A stretch of 5,804 nucleotides of DNA, taken from NCBI GenBank assembly GCA_023142905.1, contig JAGLIP010000064.1, positions 1-5,804 on the forward strand. The letters run 5' to 3'. The first letter of the stretch is position 1; each line of letters starts with the position of its first letter. The notes beneath the pieces were generated by a model that was not told the DNA's origin, did no database searches, and was given only the letters and a program-made list of their open reading frames with translations. Source of the stretch: Candidatus Aenigmatarchaeota archaeon. GTDB taxonomy: Archaea > EX4484-52 > B79-G9. A program made the position numbers and the translations under genes. Shown piece after piece: positions 1 through 4,373 of the stretch.

Positions 1-527
1 ACGGTGTTTCCGCCTGCGCTACTTGCGATGGTTTTTTCTTTAAGGACCAAATTGTTATTGTTGTTGGCGGAGGCGATACGGCAATTGAAGCCGCAACAAG
101 CCTTGCATGCGCAGGCGCGAATGTTGTGGTTTCTTATAGGAAGGACTCTTTTTTCAGGGCAAAGGAGCTTAATGTTGAAAATATCAATAAAAGCGATGTG
201 GTTGTAAAATTTTCAACAAACCTAACCGAAATAAAGAACAAAAAAGTTATCTTAAGGCACTCAATAGAACTTACGGAAGAGATAAAAGCAGATGAGGTAT
301 TCATACTTGTAGGAACAATTAAAAACACGGAATTCTACAAAAAAATCGGCTTAAAGCTTGATGAGAAAGAAAATATTGTGCATAACGAAAAGACTCTTGA
401 GACAACAATTCCCGGGCTTTTTGTCGCGGGGGATATTGTGTCAAAAGAAAAGCTTATCCTACCTGCACGGTGCCAGGGCTTTACGGCAGCAACTTCGGTT
501 TTGATTTATAATTCTAAGATGAAATAG
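1..527 (+). CDS. trxB: Thioredoxin reductase, C-terminal part (5' end cut by window)
   Basis: This is the last 174 residues of an FAD/NADPH-dependent thioredoxin reductase, which passes electrons from NADPH through a disulfide to thioredoxin-like partners in the cytoplasm. The frame is open from base 3; the first full codons read GVSACATCDG, containing the redox-active CATC pair (residues 5 and 8 of the fragment). The NADPH-site glycine motif GGGDTA follows at residues 22-27, and the C-terminal FAD motif FVAGDI lies at 140-145. The usual HRRxxFRA arginine motif for the NADPH 2'-phosphate is altered to YRKDSFFRA (45-53), so coenzyme preference may be relaxed. The C-terminal half also looks somewhat shorter than the E. 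coli enzyme as I recall it. The N-terminal FAD domain lies outside the window. The gene ends 32 bases before trm1 on the same strand. Family assignment is confident; coenzyme preference is inference. Confidence 0.93.
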   Translation, partial: GVSACATCDGFFFKDQIVIVVGGGDTAIEAATSLACAGANVVVSYRKDSFFRAKELNVENINKSDVVVKFSTNLTEIKNKKVILRHSIELTEEIKADEVFILVGTIKNTEFYKKIGLKLDEKENIVHNEKTLETTIPGLFVAGDIVSKEKLILPARCQGFTAATSVLIYNSKMK

Positions 528-529
528 GC

Positions 530-537
530 TTTATTAA
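530..537 (+). promoter_or_regulatory. Probable TATA box of trm1
   Basis: The sequence TTTATTAA is centred about 26 bases before the trm1 ATG, where an archaeal TATA box sits for a leaderless transcript. No Shine-Dalgarno motif stands between it and the start, which supports leaderless translation. Placement is inferred from spacing and composition only. Confidence 0.5.
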
Positions 538-559
538 TCTGATTCTAAAAGAATAACTT

Positions 560-1657
560 ATGTACAAAATAATAACTGATGGTGCCGCTAAAATAAAGGC
601 ATTTTCGGGCGAGATTACAAAGAAAGACGAAGTGTTCTACAATCCGAAGATGAAAATGAATAGAGATATCTCGGTAATTGCCTTGAATGTGTTCCAGGGA
701 ACTCGTGATAGGGATATTGTTGTTGGCGATATGCTTTCGGCTACAGGGATTCGCGGGATTCGCTATTGCTTAGAGTGTAAAAATATTAAATCCATTATAT
801 TTAACGACTTAAATCCAAACGCGATTAAATTAATTAACGAAAATATAACACTCAATAAGATAAAAAATGCGACTGTCTTATCTCTTGATGCCTGCGAGGC
901 GTTGTCAAGATATAAGTTTTTGATTGACTATGTAGATATCGACCCTTTTGGATCCCCCATACAATTTTTAGACAGTGCTGCCAGAGCTGTATCTAATAAA
1001 GGCTTGCTTGGGGTCACTGCAACAGACACAGCACCGTTGTCCGGTACATACCCACGAGCAGCGCTAAGAAAATACGGTGCTGTTGCCTTGCGGGAGGACA
1101 TAAAGCACGAAGTTGGTATACGAATCCTTCTTGCAAACATTGCAAGAGAATGCGCCAAATACGATAAGGGATTTAATCCTGTGCTTTCTTATTTTCACGA
1201 GCATTATTTCAGGGTTTTCGGCACAATCAAAAAGACACGGTCTTCTGCAGAATTAAATATCAAAAATACGGGGTATGTTGCGTATTGTAAAAAATGCGGG
1301 TTTCGGGAACTTACAAAAGAAAAAATATCAATATGTGACTGCGGGGAGAAAATAATAAATGCGGGCCCTTTGTGGATTGGCTCTATTTTTGATAATGATT
1401 TTTGCAAAAACGCATCAAAAAAAGCAAAAACATTCGATGCAAAAAAGCTTCTTGAAACAATTTCTCTAGAGTCTGAGAAAAACTGCCTTTTTTATGACAT
1501 CCATTATCTTTCAAAAATCAAGAAAAAAGCAGCCCCTAAAACAGAAAAAATACTTGAGCATCTTAAAAAACAGGGTTTTTTCGCTTCAAGAACCCACTTT
1601 TCACCAACAGGAATAAGAACGGATGCGAAGGCAGAAGATATCATTGATTTTATTTAA
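560..1657 (+). CDS. trm1: tRNA (guanine(26)-N(2))-dimethyltransferase Trm1
   Basis: A complete 365-residue Trm1, close to the usual archaeal length. The enzyme uses S-adenosylmethionine to convert G26, at the junction of the D and anticodon stems, to N2,N2-dimethylguanosine. Visible signatures are the NPKMKMNRD N-terminal motif (28-36), the SAM-binding segment DMLSATGIRG (57-66), the acidic FNDLNP (81-86), the catalytic-region DPFG (128-131), ATDTAPLSGTYP (154-165), and the C-terminal ASRTHFSPTGIRTDA (342-356). Four cysteines (243, 246, 259, 261) form the expected zinc-binding C-x2-C...C-x-C cluster. The start is the first ATG in frame and has a TATA box at leaderless spacing. The tRNA-Met encoded downstream has G at position 26, so it could be a substrate, though that is inference. 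No lesions are seen. Confidence 0.97.
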   Translation: MYKIITDGAAKIKAFSGEITKKDEVFYNPKMKMNRDISVIALNVFQGTRDRDIVVGDMLSATGIRGIRYCLECKNIKSIIFNDLNPNAIKLINENITLNKIKNATVLSLDACEALSRYKFLIDYVDIDPFGSPIQFLDSAARAVSNKGLLGVTATDTAPLSGTYPRAALRKYGAVALREDIKHEVGIRILLANIARECAKYDKGFNPVLSYFHEHYFRVFGTIKKTRSSAELNIKNTGYVAYCKKCGFRELTKEKISICDCGEKIINAGPLWIGSIFDNDFCKNASKKAKTFDAKKLLETISLESEKNCLFYDIHYLSKIKKKAAPKTEKILEHLKKQGFFASRTHFSPTGIRTDAKAEDIIDFI

Positions 1658-1671
1658 TTCCGTCAAATAGA

Positions 1672-1679
1672 TTTTTAAG
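1672..1679 (+). promoter_or_regulatory. Probable TATA box of the 125-residue protein gene
   Basis: The sequence TTTTTAAG lies about 26 bases ahead of the ATG at 1701, in the 43-base gap after trm1. The spacing fits a separate leaderless transcript rather than read-through from trm1. No Shine-Dalgarno motif is visible. Confidence 0.45.
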
Positions 1680-1700
1680 CTTTTAACCCCAAGTAGTAGT

Positions 1701-2078
1701 ATGTATGACTTAAACAAAATATATCAAGAGCTTACAGGAAACGACATAAATGATGCTTCTCCGAGTGTGAAAAACCCCCTGACACTAAAAGAATTCAACG
1801 GGCACAAGATACCTGATGGCGCAAGTGTGGTTTATAATCCCGATAAATGGATGACTTTGCAGGTTGTCTACAAAGGAACAACTCTTGGTGTGAATGCTGA
1901 AGGCCAGATATGCACAGATATGAATGTTTCTGAAAAAAACGCAAATATTCTTGAAACGAATTGGAAGCTTTTCCTTGATAAATACAATATTTCGACAATA
2001 AAAAGACTGGAAAATTATATTATGGGTGCGCTTAAAAAGCCCCAACTAGTTTCTTATACAACAAAAAACACCTGCTAA
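1701..2078 (+). CDS. Hypothetical protein, 125 residues
   Basis: I do not recognise this protein. It is an uninterrupted frame starting with ATG at leaderless distance from a TATA-like box, with codon use like its neighbours. It has no signal peptide or membrane segment and no metal-binding cluster; its only two cysteines are at 71 and the final residue. Residues 1-50 are polar and rich in Asn, Asp and Pro. Residues 50-72 (from WMTLQVVYKG to QICTD) alternate hydrophobic and polar as in beta strands. Residues 78-112 look helical. A small soluble alpha/beta cytoplasmic protein is the most one can say. It follows trm1 in the same direction and precedes the tRNA-Met gene. That it is a real gene is likely; any function would be a guess. 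Confidence 0.8.
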   Translation: MYDLNKIYQELTGNDINDASPSVKNPLTLKEFNGHKIPDGASVVYNPDKWMTLQVVYKGTTLGVNAEGQICTDMNVSEKNANILETNWKLFLDKYNISTIKRLENYIMGALKKPQLVSYTTKNTC

Positions 2079-2125
2079 AATTCTTTAAACTATAAGAAAC
2101 AATTAAAAAGATTGCATTCTCTTTG

Positions 2126-2135
2126 ATATGTATTT
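2126..2135 (+). promoter_or_regulatory. Possible TATA box of tRNA-Met
   Basis: The AT-rich GATATGTATT lies 24-33 bases before the first tRNA base, so a start 25-27 bases downstream of its centre would give a very short 5' leader. A stronger-looking AAAATATTT run (2145-2153) is too close to the tRNA to serve it. Assigned from spacing alone. Confidence 0.4.
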
Positions 2136-2158
2136 GGCTGAGCTAAAATATTTCTTTT

Positions 2159-2295
2159 GCCGAGGTGGCTCAGCTGGCTAGAGCGCTAGACTCATAAAGT
2201 GTTATGAGTTATGACCTGCTTAAAACAGGGATGACATGCATTAATGCGCTTGAGACATCTAGAGGTCGCGGGTTCGACGCCCGCCCTCGGCACCA
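2159..2295 (+). tRNA. tRNA-Met (anticodon CAU, elongator type) with intron; CCA encoded
   Basis: A full cloverleaf can be drawn by hand. The acceptor stem GCCGAGG (2159-2165) pairs with CCTCGGC (2285-2291), the D stem GGCTC pairs with GAGC, the anticodon stem CTAGA (2186-2190) pairs with TCTAG (2258-2262), and the T stem GCGGG (2268-2272) pairs with CCCGC (2280-2284) around TTCGACG. The anticodon CAT is at 2193-2195. A 60-base intron separates positions 37 and 38. The discriminator is A and CCA is encoded (2293-2295). The acceptor begins G-C and the anticodon stem lacks the three G-C pairs of initiators, so it is not initiator Met. The body resembles archaeal elongator Met genes as I know them. 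A CAU-reading Ile2 tRNA, whose C34 is modified to agmatidine, is the main alternative. Confidence 0.93.
2197..2256 (+). other. Archaeal tRNA intron (bulge-helix-bulge), 60 bases
   Basis: The intron sits at the canonical 37/38 site. Exon bases 32-35 (CTCA, 2191-2194) pair perfectly with TGAG near the intron 3' end (2251-2254), giving the 4-bp central helix. The three-base bulges are 2195-2197 and 2255-2257, with cuts after 2196 and 2256. The inner helix continues as 2198-2202 with 2246-2250, including two G-U pairs. This is the substrate shape of the archaeal tRNA-splicing endonuclease. The intron also holds a small CCTG/CAGG hairpin. No open reading frame is seen in it. Confidence 0.92.
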
Positions 2296-2336
2296 TATTC
2301 TAACTAGATTAATAACACTGAATCTAATGATATAAT

Positions 2337-2371
2337 AAAAAAAGAAAAGAACGCGAAGAAAAAATCTTCGC
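2337..2371 (-). terminator. Hairpin plus T-tract terminator of zinc-protein gene copy 1
   Basis: A 7-bp stem GCGAAGA/TCTTCGC (2353-2359 with 2365-2371) with a 5-base loop lies just past the stop of the minus-strand gene. On that strand it is followed by a long T-rich run (2350 down to 2337). The second gene copy has an equivalent at 3549-3569. It also separates this gene from the convergent tRNA. Confidence 0.75.
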
Positions 2372-2399
2372 ACGGATTAGTTAACTGTTAAACATCAAT

Positions 2400-2585
2400 T
2401 TAGAATTTTTTGTGTTTTTGATAACAATCTCTGCAGTAAACCGGTCTGTCTCCTGCTGGTTTGAAAGGCACTTCTGTTTCTTGTTTACATTCAGCGCAAA
2501 TTGCTTTGTGCATTTCTCTTGGTGCTCCAAAGTTGCCGCCATCTCGTCCTCTGTTGTTGTCTCGTCCTCTGTCGTTAAAAGCCAT
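2400..2585 (-). CDS. CxxC-x17-CxxC zinc-binding mini-protein, copy 1 (61 residues)
   Basis: A 61-residue protein with two CxxC knuckles (C30/C33 and C51/C54) separated by exactly 17 residues, as in the CxxC-x17-CxxC family common in small-genome archaea and bacteria. The cysteines almost certainly bind one zinc. The core contains EVPFKPAGDRPVYCRDCY, typical of the family. The N-terminus has repeated RGRD units (6-9 and 12-15), and the C-terminus ends in basic KHKKF, suggesting nucleic-acid (probably RNA) contact; the true role is unknown. ATG at 2585 is chosen because it gives the intact zinc motif and follows AGGTGA at ideal spacing. A 70-residue overlapping frame from the GTG at 2593 lacks any motif and is a shadow. 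It is 57/61 identical to copy 2. Confidence 0.9.
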   Translation of the reverse strand: MAFNDRGRDNNRGRDGGNFGAPREMHKAICAECKQETEVPFKPAGDRPVYCRDCYQKHKKF

Positions 2586-2589
2586 TTTT

Positions 2590-2596
2590 TCACCTT
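2590..2596 (-). promoter_or_regulatory. Shine-Dalgarno of zinc-protein copy 1
   Basis: On the minus strand AAGGTGA precedes the ATG, with GGTG ending five bases before it. This matches the archaeal anti-SD and contrasts with the leaderless look of the larger genes here. It is identical in copy 2 (3788-3794). Confidence 0.75.
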
Positions 2597-2627
2597 TTTT
2601 GTTTAACTAGTTATATGATTCATTCCC

Positions 2628-2635
2628 ATTTTATT
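2628..2635 (-). promoter_or_regulatory. Possible TATA box of zinc-protein copy 1
   Basis: AATAAAAT on the minus strand lies about 45 bases before the start codon, giving a roughly 20-base leader that keeps the Shine-Dalgarno. The equivalent in copy 2 is a better box. ATATAAC at 2612-2618 is a nearer alternative but would remove the ribosome-binding site. Confidence 0.35.
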
Positions 2636-2689
2636 CCGAAGTTAGAAATAGAAAGTATCAAATACTTTTGGTTATTTTGTTAACTATCT

Positions 2690-2788
2690 TTATAAATAAA
2701 ATCCCATGTTTTTACTAATATCTTTGCATTTGTCTTCGTTCAAGTTAATAATTCCTGCGAAATACATATATTCTGTGGTGTCATAAAA
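2690..2788 (-). pseudogene. Possible C-terminal gene remnant (unrecognised)
   Basis: On the minus strand a protein-like frame (starting FYDTTEYMYFAG, then INLNEDKCKDISKN, ending MGFYL) runs to a TAA at 2690-2692. Upstream it runs directly into the hairpin element starting near 2789 and meets a stop at 2813-2815. It could be the tail of a gene truncated by the element, or chance. I cannot assign a family. The composition (acidic and aromatic mix, no low complexity) is the only evidence. Confidence 0.3.
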
Positions 2789-2930
2789 CATTGGTTCGTA
2801 CTCCGTCTTAAATCATCTCACTAGCGTTCGAAGCTTTTTGGTCTTCGACCAAAAAAGACGGGGCTTGTTCAAGTTTCAAGTCTTCGAATGTTTCCCTCCG
2901 CAGTAAACTGCGGAGCTTCAACAATTCAAA
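2789..2930 (+). mobile_element. Two-hairpin miniature element 1 (IS200/IS605- or PATE-like)
   Basis: A non-coding unit that shares its architecture with the insert at 3239-3345. It opens with CATTGGTTCG (2789-2798), followed by a stem CTCCGTCTT (2801-2809) with AAGACGGGG (2855-2863). It then has a TTGTT spacer and ends with a perfect 9-bp hairpin of 2-base loop at 2896-2915, followed by CTTCAAC. Compared with element 2, the loop of the first hairpin carries an extra nested hairpin (2835-2843 with 2847-2855). Subterminal hairpins at both ends without terminal inverted repeats are typical of IS200/IS605 derivatives moved by Y1 transposases. No transposase or TnpB is in the window. The right boundary is approximate. 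It occupies the place where the HIT pseudogene's promoter should be. Confidence 0.6.
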
Positions 2931-2945
2931 GTGAATAAATATGCT

Positions 2946-3445
2946 ATGAAAGAACAATTGCCTATTCCTAAAGATGGCGCGGTATTCTATGAAGATGAAA
3001 AACTGTACGCCTGTCTTGCAAATTACCCCATAACAAAGGGACATGTTGTGGCCGTGTAGAAAAAGGATATCAAAGACTTGCATTTATTGAAGAAAAAAGA
3101 CTACGAGCATCTCATGGATGGCTGTTGAGGCAATAAGAAATTCTATGCTTAAAACACTTGGCATCAAAAAAGCATATCTTACATATAGGGATGAAATAAA
3201 CCAGGTCTACTGGCATCTTGTCCCGAGATATCATACCGCATTGGTTCGACCCCACCCTAAAGGGCGGGGTTTGTTTGGTTCAATGGTATGCTTTTCAATA
3301 AGCCTTCATCTACGGACTCAAGTCCGTAGTTTTCGGCTCAGTTGAAAATAATAAAAAAGGAATCAATCTTTTAGAAGAAAATCCAAAAAAATTAAATGAT
3401 GTTTTTATTGCTCTTGAATTGAAGAAGAATATCAGATTTTGCTGA
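2946..3445 (+). pseudogene. HIT-family (histidine triad) protein pseudogene
   Basis: HIT proteins are small nucleotide hydrolases or transferases using an HxHxH motif. The reading starts at ATG 2946 with KEQLPIPKDGAVFYEDEKLY and continues NYPITKGHVVAV, the typical N-terminal strand pair. Then an in-frame TAG (3057-3059) stands where the family usually has Trp. The frame resumes (KKDIKDLHLL...DYEHLMD), then shifts near 3117-3120 into MAVEAIRNSMLKTLGIKKAY. The signature region reads NQVYWHLVPRY, where relatives have NHVHWHLVPRY, so two of three triad histidines are gone. After YHTA (to 3240) the frame is broken by element 2. The C-terminal end resumes as KKGINLLEENPKKLND up to the TGA at 3443-3445. 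At least four independent lesions exclude function. Family assignment rests on motifs recognised by eye. Confidence 0.8.
3239..3345 (+). mobile_element. Two-hairpin miniature element 2, inserted in the HIT pseudogene
   Basis: This unit interrupts the HIT reading frame between the VPRYHTA segment and the KKGINLL segment, so it is a genuine insertion. It begins CATTGGTTCG, then a hairpin ACCCCACCCT/AGGGCGGGGT with a 2-base loop and one A-C mismatch (3249-3270). A spacer with TTTGTTTGG follows, then a perfect 9-bp hairpin CTACGGACT/AGTCCGTAG with a 2-base loop (3310-3329). There is no coding capacity and no obvious target duplication, as expected for IS200/IS605-type single-strand transposition. 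The right boundary could lie anywhere from 3329 to about 3352. Being about 107 bp, it would have to be moved by a transposase elsewhere. Confidence 0.68.
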
Positions 3446-3548
3446 ATTGTTCATTTAATGAATCAAGATTTTCGATATTCAATTATTTCACTAAATCATA
3501 AAGAGTGTTGAACCCAAGTTTAAAAAATAGAAAAGAAAAGAAAAAAAC

Positions 3549-3569
3549 GCGAAGAAAGGGTTTCTTCGC
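3549..3569 (-). terminator. Hairpin terminator of zinc-protein gene copy 2
   Basis: A perfect 9-bp stem GCGAAGAAA/TTTCTTCGC with a GGG loop on the + strand follows the minus-strand stop. On that strand it is followed by a T-rich tract (3548 down to about 3525). It is longer than the copy 1 stem; both arms changed together, which keeps the pairing and suggests selection for the hairpin. Confidence 0.8.
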
Positions 3570-3597
3570 ATGAATTAATTAACTGCTAAACATCAAT

Positions 3598-3783
3598 TTA
3601 GAATTTTCTGTGTTTTCGATAACATTCTCTACAGTATACGGGTCTGTCCCCTTCTGGTTTGAAAGGCACTTCTGTTTCTTGTTTACATTCAGCGCAAATT
3701 GCTTTGTGCATTTCTCTTGGTGCTCCAAAGTTGCCGCCATCCCGTCCTCTGTTGTTGTCTCGTCCTCTGTCGTTAAAAGCCAT
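3598..3783 (-). CDS. CxxC-x17-CxxC zinc-binding mini-protein, copy 2 (61 residues)
   Basis: Paralogue of the gene at 2400-2585, with the same four cysteines (30, 33, 51, 54), the same RGRD-rich N-terminus and a basic tail KHRKF. It differs at four residues only: A44E, D53E, Q56R and K59R, all in the C-terminal third and mostly conservative. Both copies keep intact frames, ribosome-binding sites and terminators, so both are probably expressed. The ATG follows AGGTGA at the same spacing as in copy 1. Upstream it has a better TATA box than copy 1. As with copy 1, zinc binding is well supported by the spacing, while an RNA-related role is inferred from the arginine-glycine N-terminus and the nearby helicase and cold-shock genes. 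Confidence 0.9.
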   Translation of the reverse strand: MAFNDRGRDNNRGRDGGNFGAPREMHKAICAECKQETEVPFKPEGDRPVYCRECYRKHRKF

Positions 3784-3787
3784 TTTT

Positions 3788-3794
3788 TCACCTT
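3788..3794 (-). promoter_or_regulatory. Shine-Dalgarno of zinc-protein copy 2
   Basis: AAGGTGA on the minus strand, with GGTG ending five bases before the ATG, identical to copy 1. It fixes the start at 3783. Confidence 0.75.
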
Positions 3795-3830
3795 TTTTGT
3801 TTAACTAAGTTATATGAGCTATTCTCACTT

Positions 3831-3840
3831 ATTTTATATT
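3831..3840 (-). promoter_or_regulatory. Probable TATA box of zinc-protein copy 2
   Basis: AATATAAAAT on the minus strand, centred about 52 bases before the ATG, would place transcription start near 3809 and leave a leader of about 25 bases including the Shine-Dalgarno. The composition is close to a good archaeal TATA box. Confidence 0.5.
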
Positions 3841-3901
3841 TAGAATTCGAACCGCACTTATACATTAGTCCTTACTTATACGACAAACTTTATAAATGCG
3901 T

Positions 3902-3986
3902 TTGGAAGGGAGTTTTTAATTCATTTTCATAAAATATGCGTTAAAACGACAACAAGACACTTTTTTAGTACTAAATTCCCTTTCAA
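3902..3986. repeat. Long inverted repeat, 14-bp arms with 57-base spacer
   Basis: Bases 3902-3915 (TTGGAAGGGAGTTT) can pair over all 14 positions with 3973-3986 (AAATTCCCTTTCAA), twelve Watson-Crick and two G-T. The gene-free stretch 3818-4028 holds this structure, a palindromic TTTATAAA at 3889-3896 just to its left, and no recognisable coding frame. It may be a structured RNA, a decayed mobile-element end or a cruciform. Confidence 0.5.
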
Positions 3987-4000
3987 CGACCAGCCATCAC

Positions 4001-4010
4001 ATTTATAAAA
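4001..4010 (+). promoter_or_regulatory. Possible TATA box of the pseudogene at 4029
   Basis: ATTTATAAAA is centred about 24 bases before the ATG at 4029, the same leaderless arrangement as the intact genes. It supports the idea that the broken frame that follows was once a gene. Confidence 0.45.
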
Positions 4011-4129
4011 CCCACCGCACATATTCTTATGAAAGAAGAACAGTTAGCTTAAAGTCTTAATAAACCGGTTTCTTTAAAATTTTTAAAAAAACTTGCTTAT
4101 TTTATCCAAAATCATGAAACATTCGAGAA

Positions 4130-4180
4130 AACCCCGCCCCAAAGGACGGTGTTTAATTGGTTCTGTTTCAAGCTTTTAAA
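4130..4180 (+). mobile_element. Decayed hairpin element 3 (left half)
   Basis: Bases 4131-4152 match the first hairpin of element 2 at 18 of 22 positions, and the similarity continues through TTGGTTC and a later GCTTTT. The stem is degraded by three mismatches. No second 2-base-loop hairpin is found; the next palindrome, GCAATCATTGAA (4184-4195) with 4200-4213, is unrelated and lies in a protein-like stretch. It sits where the reading frame of the surrounding pseudogene changes. Confidence 0.5.
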
Positions 4181-4345
4181 GCCGCAATCATTGAAACCAT
4201 TCAATTTGATTGCGTCTTCAAAATAAAATAAAGCTTTTATTAGGGCTTTCATGGACAAAAATATACGCAAGAATAAACTATTCTTAGTTAAAATCATGGC
4301 TTTAAAACAAACAGCATGATTGATTATGTTCAAAAACTGTTTCTT

Positions 4346-4356
4346 GATAAAAAATA
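4346..4356 (+). promoter_or_regulatory. Possible TATA box of the DEAD-box helicase gene
   Basis: The run GATAAAAAATA lies about 23 bases before the ATG, with no Shine-Dalgarno in between, consistent with a leaderless message. It falls within the tail of the preceding pseudogene. GATATAT (4367-4373) is too close to be the box. Confidence 0.35.
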
Positions 4357-4373
4357 CAAAAATGTGATATATT

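Larger units (their letters stand above)
2346..2619. repeat. Direct repeat, copy 1 (about 275 bp)
   Basis: This segment, holding a small zinc-protein gene with its ribosome-binding site and terminator, is repeated in the same orientation at 3541-3817. Between 2458 and about 2608 I count a single mismatch (2544 against 3742). In the 60 bases at the gene's 3' end I count eight, and outside the coding region similarity decays quickly. It is a gene duplication, not a terminal repeat of a transposon. Confidence 0.9.
3541..3817. repeat. Direct repeat, copy 2 (about 275 bp)
   Basis: Second copy of the segment at 2346-2619, same orientation, offset 1,198 bases in the coding part and 1,196 at the terminator because of small indels. 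The upstream 25-base stretch with the Shine-Dalgarno is identical to copy 1. The terminator arm and leader have diverged. Confidence 0.9.

Noticed and set aside
4..207. 67-residue frame starting MFPPALLAM at the left edge
   Set aside because: It overlaps, in another frame, the continuous thioredoxin reductase reading with its CATC and GGGDTA motifs; it is a shadow.
2381..2593. 70-residue minus-strand frame starting at GTG (and its twin at 3579-3791)
   Set aside because: It begins inside the Shine-Dalgarno of the 61-residue gene, has no motif, and is preserved in both copies only because the underlying DNA is duplicated.
3057..3059. TAG in the HIT gene as a recoded (for example pyrrolysine) codon
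   Set aside because: Further lesions follow: a frameshift, lost triad histidines and an insertion. Decay explains them all.
2808..3083. 91-residue minus-strand frame
   Set aside because: It runs antisense through hairpin element 1 and the HIT pseudogene, has no start context or motif, and the + strand carries recognisable HIT motifs.
3118..3345. 75-residue + strand frame as an independent gene
   Set aside because: Its first part is the middle of the HIT protein after the frameshift, and its second part is translated hairpin element; it is not a natural protein.
2346..3817. Composite transposon flanked by the two direct repeats
   Set aside because: The repeats are ordinary small genes with their own terminators; there is no transposase, no terminal inverted repeat and no target duplication.
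2789..4180. CRISPR array or TnpB guide RNA locus
   Set aside because: The hairpin units are few, irregularly spaced, differ in stem sequence, and no cas or tnpB gene is present.
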